Shown here: in pieces, positions 38,568 through 47,655 of the stretch
Layout of the letters: every line of letters starts with the position of its first letter
How positions within the stretch are numbered: position 1 is the stretch's first letter
Assembly: GCA_015680865.1 (NCBI GenBank)
Contig: JADAKE010000010.1
Span: 1-64,000, forward strand
Direction of reading: 5' to 3'
DNA from: Enterococcus lacertideformus
GTDB taxonomy: Bacteria > Bacillota > Bacilli > Lactobacillales > Enterococcaceae
Length of the DNA stretch: 64,000 nt
Notes under the pieces: model-generated
The model's input: the letters and a program-made list of their open reading frames with translations, nothing else
The model's database searches: none
Told to the model about the DNA's origin: nothing
Position numbers and translations under genes: made by a program

Positions 38568-40082
38568 ATGAGAAAAATAGTAAAAAGCTTATTCATTTTT
38601 ACATCAGTGTTAACAATGGGAGCTTGTAGTGTAGATACAAAGGAAACCACAACTGCCAAAAGTACAAATACTTCAGAAAAGATAGAGCTGTCATCAGGTG
38701 CTTCTGAACAAACCTACACTAATCCGGCTGAAATGAAGAGTTCTTATGACATTATTATTGTTGGTGCAGGTGGGGCTGGGATGTCGGCTGCGATTGAAGC
38801 AAAAGATGCAGGTATGAATCCAGTTATTTTTGAAAAAATGCCTGTAGCAGGTGGGAATACTTTAAAGTCTTCGAGTGGGATGAATGCTTCCGAGACTAAA
38901 TTCCAAAAAGCAAATGGAATTGAAGATTCAAATGATATTTTTTATGAAGAAACATTAAAAGGCGGTGGAGGCACAAACAATCAAGCGTTATTGCGCTACT
39001 TTGTTGATCATTCAGCTGGAGCAATTGATTGGTTGGATCAAAACGGGATCAAATTGGATAATTTGACGATAACTGGAGGAATGAGTGAAAAAAGAACGCA
39101 TCGTCCTTCTGATGGCTCAGCAATCGGTGGTTATTTGGTCAATGGATTATTAAAAAATGTACATAAACGAAAAATTCCTGTGTTTGTCAATACAAAAGTG
39201 ACTGAGATCAAAAAAAATAACGGAAAAGTCAATGAGGTAACTGTTCAAGTACAAGGGGAAGAACCAAAGGAAATCACAGGAAAAGCAATTGTCGTGACGT
39301 CTGGTGGCTATGGTGCCAGTGAAAAGTTTATTGAAAAATATCGTCCGGATCTAGAAGGATATGTAACCACAAACCAATCAGGATCAACGGGTGATGGGAT
39401 TTCGATGATTGAAAAATTAGGTGGACAAGTCGTTGATATGGATAAAATCCAGATCCACCCAACCGTTCAACAAGATGAAGGAGTGCTGATCGGCGAAGCA
39501 GTACGAGGAGAAGGAGCGATTTTAGTTAATCAAGAAGGAGAGCGGTTTGTAAATGAACTAGATACAAGAGATAAGGTTTCTGCAGCTATTCCTGCTTTGC
39601 CAGACAAGTCTGCTTATTTGATTTTTGATCAAGGAGTGAGAGAACGAGCAAAAGCAATTGATTTCTATGAACAAAAAGGTTATGTCATTTCTGGCGATAA
39701 TGTAGCGGAATTAGCTGAAAAAATCGCTCTACCTCAAGAAGCACTCGCACAAACATTGAACACCTGGAACGAAGTAGTTGCATCAAAAAAAGATGAGCAG
39801 TATAGACGTACCACAGCGATGGAGCATGACCTTTCAACACCGAAATACTATGCCATTAAAATTGCACCAGGAATCCACTATACAATGGGTGGCGTAAAGG
39901 TCAATACGAATACAGAAGTTTTAAACAAAGAAAATAAAGTAATCACAGGTTTGTATACTGCGGGAGAAGTAACGGGTGGTTTACATGGAGATAACCGCAT
40001 CGGTGGGAATTCCGTTGCTGAAATCATTATTTTTGGACGACAAGCAGGACAGCAAGCGGCAAAATTCGTGAGTGAAAGCTAA
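38568..40082 (+). CDS. Fumarate reductase-like flavoprotein, lipoprotein
   Basis: 504 residues. The signal peptide with lipobox (SVLTMGACSVDTKE) places it on the outer membrane face. The FAD site is YDIIIVGAGGAGMSAAIEAK, the substrate domain has IQIHPTVQ, RGEGAILVNQEGERFVNELD and the closing GEVTGGLHGDNRIGGNSVAE. No FMN-binding (flavinylation) domain is attached. Proteins like this serve as extracellular fumarate or urocanate-type reductases fed by membrane electron transfer. The electron partner is not in the window. Intact, GGGAGGCC ribosome binding site. Confidence 0.85.
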   Translation: MRKIVKSLFIFTSVLTMGACSVDTKETTTAKSTNTSEKIELSSGASEQTYTNPAEMKSSYDIIIVGAGGAGMSAAIEAKDAGMNPVIFEKMPVAGGNTLKSSSGMNASETKFQKANGIEDSNDIFYEETLKGGGGTNNQALLRYFVDHSAGAIDWLDQNGIKLDNLTITGGMSEKRTHRPSDGSAIGGYLVNGLLKNVHKRKIPVFVNTKVTEIKKNNGKVNEVTVQVQGEEPKEITGKAIVVTSGGYGASEKFIEKYRPDLEGYVTTNQSGSTGDGISMIEKLGGQVVDMDKIQIHPTVQQDEGVLIGEAVRGEGAILVNQEGERFVNELDTRDKVSAAIPALPDKSAYLIFDQGVRERAKAIDFYEQKGYVISGDNVAELAEKIALPQEALAQTLNTWNEVVASKKDEQYRRTTAMEHDLSTPKYYAIKIAPGIHYTMGGVKVNTNTEVLNKENKVITGLYTAGEVTGGLHGDNRIGGNSVAEIIIFGRQAGQQAAKFVSES

Positions 40083-40208
40083 TCATCGAAACAAGCAGGA
40101 GAAAACGACTCACTATGTTTTCTTCTTTTTGTTTAATTAAATTGAGCTGAGGAGTGTTATGCTTAAGTAAATAGTGAATGTATATTTATTAAAAAAGGAG
40201 TGAAAAAG

Positions 40209-40727
40209 ATGAGTGGAATATTATTTTTATTATTTATGATTATTGCCACTATAAGATTGTATGTGTTAAAAATTTCAAATAGGAATGCTAATAGGCTAAT
40301 AAATAAAGGTGCAGTCGAATATGGTAAAACAACGTCTAAATGGTTAGCAATTCTACATACATTGTTTTATTTTTCGGCTTTTTTTGAGGGCATCATCCGT
40401 AAAGCTTCATTTGATTTGACTGGTTTTATTGGTATCTGTCTTATTGTTTTTTCTTTTATCATGCTATTTTGGGTAATGAAACTGTTAGGAAATTACTGGT
40501 CAGTCAAATTGATTTTTGAAAACAATCATCAATTAGTCCATCATTGGTTATTCGAGCGTGTAAAACATCCCAACTATTTTTTAAATATTTTACCTGAACT
40601 ATTAGGGGTTGGTCTACTTTTTCACGCATATATGACTTTTGGCGTATTTATTCTTCCTTATAGCTTCTGTCTTTATAGTCGAATAAAGGAAGAAAATCAG
40701 TTATTAGCATCAATCAGTTATCCATAA
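40209..40727 (+). CDS. Isoprenylcysteine carboxyl methyltransferase-like membrane protein
   Basis: About 172 residues with four to five spans. The conserved C-terminal part reads NYWSVKLIFENNHQLVHHWL, FERVKHPNYFLNILPELLGV and YSRIKEENQLL, matching the ICMT/phospholipid methyltransferase family SAM site. ATG 40209 is preferred since AAAAAAGGAG at 40191-40200 is correctly spaced from it, not from GTG 40200. In bacteria the acceptor is mostly unknown. Intact. Confidence 0.75.
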   Translation: MSGILFLLFMIIATIRLYVLKISNRNANRLINKGAVEYGKTTSKWLAILHTLFYFSAFFEGIIRKASFDLTGFIGICLIVFSFIMLFWVMKLLGNYWSVKLIFENNHQLVHHWLFERVKHPNYFLNILPELLGVGLLFHAYMTFGVFILPYSFCLYSRIKEENQLLASISYP

Positions 40728-41169
40728 AAAAGAGACTGATCCAATCTACTTACTATACTCTTCTATCTATAGGATACTGAAATATAAAAGGAATCTAGCA
40801 TGAAAGCTATCTTGTAGCTAACTTGGATTAAAAAGTGGTAAAAAGAAGGATTCCAAAAAATGGCAGAATTGACCAAAACTTTGAAAAGGATTTTGGTCAA
40901 TTTTTGCTTATTTCTTAATATTAAATCTCTTTTTTATTTCATGAATTTTTAACATCCAACAAATTTTATTTTTCTTAGGAAAAAATGCTGGAAAAAATGC
41001 TTCTCTGTTAAGCTACAATTGATATAGAATAGAAAATATTAAATGCTTTAACTTTAAAATAAAGTACAAAAAAACATCTAAACTTTTAACTAGAGGAAAT
41101 AAATTTGTGGAATAACTATTATTAAAAAATGTTGATATAGAGTAGGAAATAATACGTCAGGAGACAGAG
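40728..41169. other. Intergenic, no gene seen
   Basis: AT-rich. CTTTGAAAAGGATTTTGGTC-type inverted segments near 40865-40905 (TTGACCAAAA with TTTTGGTCAA, 40870-40902) form a terminator-like hairpin followed by T residues. Nothing coding is supported. Confidence 0.4.
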
Positions 41170-41551
41170 ATGAAGATCAATCAACTGAGAATAGATAAGC
41201 CCATCAAAAAAACAATCGAGCAAACAAAGAAAGTATTGGAAATTTTCGTAGTTTCTCTTTACTGATAATATGTTTGTTGAGTTAAAAAATGTAAAAATAG
41301 CATAGGAAAGTAGTTATGTTCCAATACATATTAGGGTAACTAATAAGCTTTTCCAATTCGATAAAAATCGTAAGGAAAAACGATTACTTACTGAAGGAGT
41401 AATGCTCACTCAAATTAATGAAGGGAAGTTTCACGTAGATGTTTTCAATAAAATACTGGACAATCGTATGATCCTGCTGGAAAAAATAGAAAAATTGCAA
41501 CATATTTCTAATATTGTAAATAATCAAAAATTAAAGAATACAAATCCATAA
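41170..41551 (+). pseudogene. Decayed gene of unknown function
   Basis: Begins MKINQLRIDKPIKKTIEQTK at 41170, is shifted near 41255, continues DNMFVELKNVKIA, meets TAG at about 41302, and in the same frame goes on ESSYVPIHIRVTNKLFQFDK to a stop at 41549-41551. The amino acid composition is protein-like and helical throughout. At least one indel and one in-frame stop. No family recognised. It precedes the repeat protein gene on the same strand and may belong with it. Confidence 0.35.
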
Positions 41552-41718
41552 ATATTTCTAGAAAAAACATAGAGGTTGAAAAAAGCGTTTAATACTTAAA
41601 TGTTTTATTATAGTCTACCAAAGCGCATATTTTCTTTATTTTTGATGAGGAACTATTAGTTTCAGTGCCAAGATGATATTGTTTTAAAATTATAAAATAA
41701 CGAAAAGGAATGATTATT

Positions 41719-42735
41719 ATGCCAAATGAAAATGAAAAATTTATACGGGAGAATATCGAAAACTACATTGGGATAGTGAATAATGAAATCAAAGATTTAC
41801 CCTCTTTAAAGAAAATGATTAGAGTAATGGAGGAAATAGAGTTATGGCCATCCTTTATCTCGTCAGATATGTTTAATCAAGCTCTTGGTAAATTTCGGTT
41901 GAGTCCAGATGAGCTTGCCCAAGTTAGAAGGGAGAGTATGGAAGTCTACGGTAAGATAGTGAATGATGAAATTGAAGGTTTATCTTCTTCAGCTAGAGTA
42001 GATAGAGTAATGAAAGGAAAAGACATATGGGCAACCTCGCCCTATATGATTGACCAGTATTTTAGGAACCTTCAGTTAACTTCAGATGAGCTTGCTCAAG
42101 CTAGATCGAAGAGTATGGAATTCTACATCGAGATAGTGAATAATGAAATCAAAGATTTACCCTCTGTAGAGAAAATAGCTAGAGTAATACCGGAAGTAGA
42201 GTTATGGTCATCCTTTATCTCGTCAGATATGTTTAATCAAGCTCTTGATAAGCTTCGATTAACTCCAGATGAGCGTGTTCAAGTTAGATCGGAGAGTATA
42301 GAAGTCTACACTGAGACATGGAATAAGGTAGTTGAAGATTTACTCTCTTTAGAGTACGGAGATAGAGTAATGGTAGAATCTGAAAAAACAAATGAGGAAT
42401 TTATAACGCTCCAAGCTAAAAATGCCCAAAATCGTACTGAAAAATCAGAGAGCGTGTTTAAACCAGTGATTGCACCTAAACCGAAAGATGTACAAAATCG
42501 TACTGAAAAACCAGTGATTGCAACTAACCCAGAAGATGCCCAAAATATTGCATCTAAACCTGCATGGTTAGCATCTAAAATAAAAGATGCCCAAAATCGT
42601 ACTGAGAAATCAAAGAACTCATCTAAACCAATAGAAAAACACGCATTTTTCAATATAGTCAAGCAAGCAGCGGAACAAAATAATGGAAAAGAAAAAAGCA
42701 GCTTCCCAAAAACGAAATCATTTCAAAGAAATTAG
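41719..42735 (+). CDS. Repeat-containing protein of unknown function
   Basis: 338 residues from ATG 41719 (AAAAGG spaced better than for 41710). Residues 10-195 hold three repeats of about 60 residues: IVNNEIKDLPSLKKM...ELW, SFISSDMFNQALGK and LSPDELAQVRRESMEVY recur. Copies 1 and 3 are nearly identical (also at DNA level); copy 2 is diverged, and a fourth stops after 21 residues. The C-terminal third is low complexity with AQNRTEKS-type repeats (DVQNRTEKP, DAQNRTEKS). No signal peptide or membrane span. Not recognised; helical repeats suggest a protein-binding scaffold. Confidence 0.6.
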   Translation: MPNENEKFIRENIENYIGIVNNEIKDLPSLKKMIRVMEEIELWPSFISSDMFNQALGKFRLSPDELAQVRRESMEVYGKIVNDEIEGLSSSARVDRVMKGKDIWATSPYMIDQYFRNLQLTSDELAQARSKSMEFYIEIVNNEIKDLPSVEKIARVIPEVELWSSFISSDMFNQALDKLRLTPDERVQVRSESIEVYTETWNKVVEDLLSLEYGDRVMVESEKTNEEFITLQAKNAQNRTEKSESVFKPVIAPKPKDVQNRTEKPVIATNPEDAQNIASKPAWLASKIKDAQNRTEKSKNSSKPIEKHAFFNIVKQAAEQNNGKEKSSFPKTKSFQRN

Positions 42736-42892
42736 TAGTTACTCCATTTCTATACTTTAACTGAGATTACTTGTGACTTTAGTCATGTAGATAAATCGGC
42801 TTCTGTTGTGGCTTAGTTTTAGCTATGTGAAGCAATTGACATCTATTAATGAAACTGGGATATAAATTTACGTAAATTCTCCGAGTAAACGG

Positions 42893-43470
42893 TATTCAAA
42901 GAGCTGTCCTTCGGTATTAAGTCAAAATCGCTCAAAACATGAGGAGCTATTTTTCTCTGTTCGTTCTTATTGCTTGATGCAGATCAGCCTTTTTAACCTC
43001 TTATCCACGGTGTTCAAGTATCAGCTCCTTGAAGTAAGCCTAAATTTTGAAGTGTGCCCCAAAAGTTAGACCAAAAATCTAACGTTTTGGGGTTTTTATA
43101 ATGGTTAAATACAATTATGAATTTAAAAAAACAGTAGTTGAAGCATATCAGAACGGTGAAGGTGGGTATTTGGCTATCGCTCGTAGGGTATCCCATTTGA
43201 GTCTACAGTAAAAGAATTGGTGAGGAAAGTCAAAAAATTGGGAACTGGTACCTTGTATCCACGAAAAAAACAAACTTATTCTTTCCAATTCAGTAAGCTG
43301 TTGTCATACACTATTATTTGACTAGCGGTGACTCTTACCTTCGGATGACAGCATGAAACCCGACCAAATTTCTTCGATCGGGTTATGATATAACTTTTGG
43401 GGCACATTTCAATTTTTAAAATATGAAAAGCTAGTTTTCTTTGTTTGGACTTATTTCTGGGAGCTGTACA
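42893..43470. repeat. Inverted copy of repeat family A, split by an IS remnant
   Basis: GGTATTCAAAGAGCTGTCCT (from 42900) onward is the exact reverse complement of 11484-11522 over 39 bases; the 43010-43050 part (GGTGTTCAAGTATCAGCTCC) is the reverse complement of 11364-11402 with few changes. The repeat continues after the inserted element with TTTTTAAAATATGAAAAGCT (43413 onward). It shows that the 11-kb repeat unit is dispersed, and that units come as strings. Confidence 0.75.
43053..43406 (+). mobile_element. Internally deleted IS3-family element remnant
   Basis: Perfect 16-bp terminal inverted repeats TGTGCCCCAAAAGTTA and TAACTTTTGGGGCACA bound a 354-bp segment. Inside, ATG 43101 starts an OrfA-like HTH (MVKYNYEFKKTVVEAYQNGE, then GGYLAIARRVSH) that is shifted and stops at about 43209. 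The rest of the transposase is gone; only a terminal hairpin region (CCCGAC...GTCGGG type, 43355-43385) remains. It sits within family A repeat sequence. No clear target duplication. Confidence 0.8.
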
Positions 43471-43579
43471 CTTCTGCTATGACCTCGTTTTGTTATATCT
43501 AAACACATCATAAAAATGGCTATGTCTAATTTATTCAGTAACATTTTGATTGGGTTATAAGCTATTTTCAGGATATTTT

Positions 43580-43823
43580 GGACGGAAAAACCCATACATG
43601 GTTGAAAAGGAAAGCCTTATGAAAATCCTTAATGGCATCAATTTATAGAATAATAAAAAGAGCTGATCAATGACCTTCAACTCAGATAAATTGATCAGAC
43701 TCAAAGAGAGGTGATTAAATATATTGCCACTTACTATAATGCAAAATGGATGCATTACACCCTTATCAATCTTCTACGGATTTTGAATCTCTTAATCAAC
43801 TATCTCTTCCTTCTTGACGATTC
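43580..43823 (+). pseudogene. Transposase OrfB C-terminal relic (IS3 family)
   Basis: In shifting frames the sequence reads QREVIKYIATYYNAKW followed by HPYQSSTDFESLNQLSL and stop near 43820. This resembles the C-terminal YI-YYN-RIH...SP-EFE pattern of IS3-type OrfB integrases. Upstream the relic cannot be followed. Fits a patch of old insertions between 42.9 and 43.8 kb. Confidence 0.4.
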
Positions 43824-43845
43824 CCAAAACCATTCTATCAAAAAT

Positions 43846-44839
43846 CTAACTTTTTGAGGGTACTACAGTCAAAATAATCTTTCCGATGTTTTTATTTGAT
43901 TCCATATATTCATGAGCTGCTTTTACTTGATCGAAGGGAAAGGTGCGATCAATGATTGGCTTGATCTGCTGATCTGCAAGATAAGGACCAACTACTTTCA
44001 TGAATTACTGTGTCAATTGTGCTTTGTATGCATCACTTCTTGGGGTAAGTAAGGGTACCAATCAATTGAACTCGTTTGGTAATTAATGTACCTAAATCGA
44101 TTTCTGGTACAATGGTCCCCCCTAGCATGCCGATCAATACCCATCGGCCATCAATAGCGATAGAGGCTAGGTTTTTTTCCCAGTAAGAAGCGCCGATAAA
44201 ATCTAGGATTACATCAACGCCTTTGTCATTTGTTATCTTCGCTATTTCTGTCGGGAAATCTTGTGTTTTGTAATTGATTAAGTTATCTGCACCAAGTGTT
44301 TTACAAAAAGCTAGTTTTTCTTCTGATTCAGCTGTTACAATAATCTTCGCTTTAGAAAGTTGTTTCGCTAATTGAATGGCAGCGGTGCCTACACCACTGG
44401 CACCCGCATGGATTAAAACAGTTTCTCCTTCTTGTAATTTTCCTAACCAATAAAGTGTTTGATAGGCGGTTAGGAACACTTCTGAAATCCCGGCTGCTTC
44501 TACGTAATCGAAGGTATCAGGAAGTAAGATCGCACGGTCAGCTGGTATCACTGCATACTCAGCATAACCGCCTAGATTGACCAAACCACAAATTCTAGTA
44601 CCTGGCGTAAAGGTATGGTTGTCACTTTGATTTTCAATGACTTCACCGGCTACTTCTACACCTAAATTTGGATAAGGCGGTTGTTGTGATTTCGCTTCCC
44701 TACGCATGATATCTGTTCGATTGATAGCGGCTGTATGAACTTTGATTAGCAATTGTCCTTTTTCAGGTTTTGGTTTAGCGATGTTGATTTCCTGCAAGAC
44801 ATCGGCTGATCCTGGTTGTTTGATTGTAATGGCACGCAT
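43846..44839 (-). pseudogene. NADPH:quinone oxidoreductase-like (zinc-free MDR) with frameshift and stop
   Basis: MRAITIKQPGSADVLQEINI and LIHAGASGVGTAAIQLAKQL mark the quinone oxidoreductase branch of medium-chain dehydrogenases. The first frame stops at 44033 (LTYPKK). One base over, SDAYKAQLTQ continues, hits TAA at 44006-44008, then reads on in the same frame with FMKVVGPYLADQQIKPIIDR, FDQVKAAHEYMESNKNIGK and stop at 43846. So one indel and one Glu-to-stop type change. Joined length about 330 residues, normal. Three bases separate it from the upstream gene. Confidence 0.8.
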
Positions 44840-44841
44840 GG

Positions 44842-45492
44842 CTAGTCCTCCTTGATCACTTGTTGGAATGCTGCTTCAAAGTCTTGTGTCCCCTTAGATA
44901 ATACAAGTGTTGTTTTAGTGATTTTTGGTTGATCAACTAAGGCTGTTAACACAGAAGCCACTGTTTTACGAGAAACTGTTTGAGCTGTCTGCTCAGTAGG
45001 TTTAGCTAATTGTATCCCAGTAATTTCATCATTATTTGTCAATGAAACAGGTTGTAGGATCACATAATCTAAAGAAGTTTGCTGTTTTAACCATTCATCT
45101 GCATAATGTTTGGTGATGTAATAATCAATCATTGTAGCTGGCCATTTCTTTCGATCATCTGCGAAGACCGCACTGATCATCAAATAGCGAGAAATACCAG
45201 CTTTTTCAGCAGCAATCATTGTTTTGATGGCACCATCTAAATCAACTTGCAATAAATTTTTACCTTGTGACCCCGCCGTGAAGATGATCACATTGCTTCC
45301 TTTGAAAGCTTGGGCCATTTCTTCAGCAGTCCAAGTAAGATCAAAAGAATGATAGCTAATGTTCTCTTCTTTAATTAAAGATTGTGTGGCTACATCTCGC
45401 ACACCTGCTATTACTTGATGATTGGTTGTTGCTAAGTCTTTGATTAGATGACGGCCAATCTGGCCATTGGCACCTATGACGAAAATTTTCAT
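44842..45492 (-). CDS. NAD(P)H-binding atypical SDR protein
   Basis: About 216 residues. MKIFVIGANGQIGRHLIKDL is the GxxGxxG nucleotide site of NmrA/YwnB-like atypical short-chain dehydrogenases; ISAVFADDRKKWPA and YYITKHYADEWLKQQTSLDY follow. ATG 45492 is chosen for its spacing from GAAAGGA. It is cotranscribed with the quinone oxidoreductase-like gene. Reaction unknown. Intact. Confidence 0.85.
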   Translation of the reverse strand: MKIFVIGANGQIGRHLIKDLATTNHQVIAGVRDVATQSLIKEENISYHSFDLTWTAEEMAQAFKGSNVIIFTAGSQGKNLLQVDLDGAIKTMIAAEKAGISRYLMISAVFADDRKKWPATMIDYYITKHYADEWLKQQTSLDYVILQPVSLTNNDEITGIQLAKPTEQTAQTVSRKTVASVLTALVDQPKITKTTLVLSKGTQDFEAAFQQVIKED

Positions 45493-45631
45493 TTTAATCA
45501 TCCTTTCTTATAATGGTCAATCATAATTATAACACTAAAAGTGAAGAATAAGAGATAAAAACACTCGAAGCAGGCTCGTCTGTTTCGAGTGTTTTTACTG
45601 TTTGATTAATTATATTTGTTCTGTTAACTTA

Positions 45632-46264
45632 TTATTTTGGCTGTGGTTTTGCGTGTATCAAACGCAATAAGACACTGCAAACTGTTGCAGTAGCAATCCC
45701 AGCGACAATCCCTTCTGGAACCCCACTCGTGAAAATAGTAGCTAGAATGGCGGTATAGACGGCATGGATATTTTTTCCAATAACGTTGGCATAGTCTTTC
45801 TGAAATAAGAAATAGATCATATTCATAACAAGTATCGTGTTTACTAAAGAGCCAGCTAAACCTGCTATGAATAATGAAACCGTATGGTATTTGTTTTTAC
45901 TTAACTTTACGATCCCTTTGTAAACAAAATAAGGCACGACTCCAATCAGTATACGAGGAATAAAAACAATCAACAAGGCTTTTAAACTTCCGTGTTCGGT
46001 CCCAATAACGGGGATGAATGGGGAGAAGACAAAAGATAAAGGTGTTTGAATAACGGTACTTCGAATCATACTGATTAAGCCGAATGTTCCCCCTAAAAAG
46101 GCACCTAAACGAGGCCCCAAAATAATAGAAGCTATAATTACTGGGATGTGCATTGTTGTGGCATTAATTGGACCAATTGGAATAAATCCAAGAGGTGTAA
46201 TTACTAATAAGATAAGGATTGCTAAAAACATAGCAGTCAAAGCAAATGTCTTTGTATTTTTCAT
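45632..46264 (-). CDS. ECF transporter S component, probable pantothenate (PanT-like)
   Basis: 210 residues with six spans. ALTAMFLAILILLVITPLGF, HIPVIIASIILGPRLGAFLG and GTFGLISMIRSTVIQTPLSF are typical for S components of group II ECF transporters. It lies 16 bases after the coaC gene, and the whole coaB-coaC-this gene order is a CoA biosynthesis/salvage set, so pantothenate uptake is the natural assignment. The shared EcfA/EcfT energising genes are elsewhere. Intact. Confidence 0.75.
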   Translation of the reverse strand: MKNTKTFALTAMFLAILILLVITPLGFIPIGPINATTMHIPVIIASIILGPRLGAFLGGTFGLISMIRSTVIQTPLSFVFSPFIPVIGTEHGSLKALLIVFIPRILIGVVPYFVYKGIVKLSKNKYHTVSLFIAGLAGSLVNTILVMNMIYFLFQKDYANVIGKNIHAVYTAILATIFTSGVPEGIVAGIATATVCSVLLRLIHAKPQPK

Positions 46265-46280
46265 GGTTACTCCTTCTATA

Positions 46281-46832
46281 CTAAATACTTCGTTTGTTCA
46301 TTAATAGCACGATCTGATCAATAATGGTTTGGACATCTGCTAAAGCCCCTTTACCAAAATCACCGCATGCTAATAAAGATTCTCTTGGTTCAATTTCCTG
46401 ATAACCGATTGCTTCTAACACTTTCAAATTCTTTTGATTTATAGGATGTTGATACATGTTGGTATTCATCGCCGGGGCAATTAATCTAGGTGTATCTGCT
46501 GTTAGTGCCATCGCCACAGTCGAAAGTAAATCGTCTGCTAAACCATTTGCTAGTTTTCCTATGATGTTCGCAGTAGCAGGAGCAATCAAAAACAAGTCTG
46601 CTTGCTTTGCTAGTTCGATATGATTAATCACAGCAGGATTTTTTTCTTGCATGACGTCTGTATGGACGGCTCGCTTTGACAGTGATTGCAAAGTAAGAGG
46701 TGTGATAAAATGCGTGCTACTTTCCGTCATAATGACATCTACTTGATAACCAAGTTTTACGAGCTGATTGGTGATATCGGCACTTTTATAAGCAGAGATA
46801 CTACCTGTAACTCCTAATAGTATTTTTTTCAT
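46281..46832 (-). CDS. coaC: Phosphopantothenoylcysteine decarboxylase
   Basis: FMN-dependent decarboxylase step of CoA synthesis. ATG 46832 follows GGAAGGATT and gives the standard start MKKILLGVTGSISAYKSADI; the frame extends upstream without family similarity. Motifs: NHIELAKQADLFLIAPATAN, APAMNTNMYQHP and the C-terminal LLACGDFGKGALAD with the catalytic Cys. About 183 residues; separate from CoaB, as in streptococci and enterococci. Intact. Confidence 0.92.
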   Translation of the reverse strand: MKKILLGVTGSISAYKSADITNQLVKLGYQVDVIMTESSTHFITPLTLQSLSKRAVHTDVMQEKNPAVINHIELAKQADLFLIAPATANIIGKLANGLADDLLSTVAMALTADTPRLIAPAMNTNMYQHPINQKNLKVLEAIGYQEIEPRESLLACGDFGKGALADVQTIIDQIVLLMNKRSI

Positions 46833-46914
46833 TTTTTTAATCCTTCCATTCTTTATGAAAACAGTGAAATCGTTATTACGAATAAAGTAGAAGTAAAACA
46901 TGTCCACATATTTA

Positions 46915-47655
46915 TTATTCAAAAGATGGTTCTATTATAACCGATGTCAGCAAGTTGGCAATTTCTTTCTTAGTCTGTGCTTCTTTGATGATCCCGTCAG
47001 CAGCTAGAAGAAAACCATGATGATTTTGTCCTTCGATCTGAGAAAGGTCGTTTGCAAAGATATAATCGACTTGATTTTTTTTCAGGCTCTTTTGTGCGAC
47101 TTCTAAAAGATGGATTTTAGAAACATCTACTAATAGTTTAAAACCAATAATTTTGGCTTTTGGTTGCCATTTTCTTAAATAACTAATGATTTTAGGTGTT
47201 TTCTTTAACGTAATGAATAGATGTTGCGTATCAGAAGAAATTTTTTCATCTTTTATAGGATCTACTTCATTTTCCTGTAACCACTGTGAAAGAAATCTAG
47301 GGGTTAAAGGTGTTTGGGCAATGCTTTTTACTAGCTGCTCTTCAGTAAGACTGAAAGAGGGAGTAAAATCACTTACCGCCATACTATGGATGATCCCATC
47401 ATATGTTTTACTAGTGCACAGTTCTTTTAACGTTTCAAATAAATCTTGAGTTGATTCAATAAAGTGAAAATGGATCTTTTCACTTGAGTTGGGTTTTATT
47501 GCAACAGGTGTTGTGACGTAATCAATCGTCACTGATGGATGTTGTAGTAAAACCTCGGCGATATTTTTTCCTAATCGGCCAGTGGAGTGATTGGTGATTG
47601 ATCGTACCTGATCGATTTTTTCACTTGTTCCACCAGCAGTAATCAAAATGTTCAT
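46915..47655 (-). CDS. coaB: Phosphopantothenate-cysteine ligase
   Basis: 246 residues. MNILITAGGTSEKIDQVRSI and TNHSTGRLGKNIAEVLL are the CoaB opening; the C-terminal KIIGFKLLVDVSKIHLLEVA and FANDLSQIEGQNHHGFLLAA complete it. It joins cysteine to 4'-phosphopantothenate. Stand-alone CoaB type. Its ATG overlaps the stop of the upstream oxidoreductase gene by 4 bases. Intact. Confidence 0.92.
   Translation of the reverse strand: MNILITAGGTSEKIDQVRSITNHSTGRLGKNIAEVLLQHPSVTIDYVTTPVAIKPNSSEKIHFHFIESTQDLFETLKELCTSKTYDGIIHSMAVSDFTPSFSLTEEQLVKSIAQTPLTPRFLSQWLQENEVDPIKDEKISSDTQHLFITLKKTPKIISYLRKWQPKAKIIGFKLLVDVSKIHLLEVAQKSLKKNQVDYIFANDLSQIEGQNHHGFLLAADGIIKEAQTKKEIANLLTSVIIEPSFE

Noticed and set aside
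42306..42662. Minus-strand frame opposite the repeat protein tail
   Set aside because: Arises from the repetitive AQNRTEK codons; no start signal.
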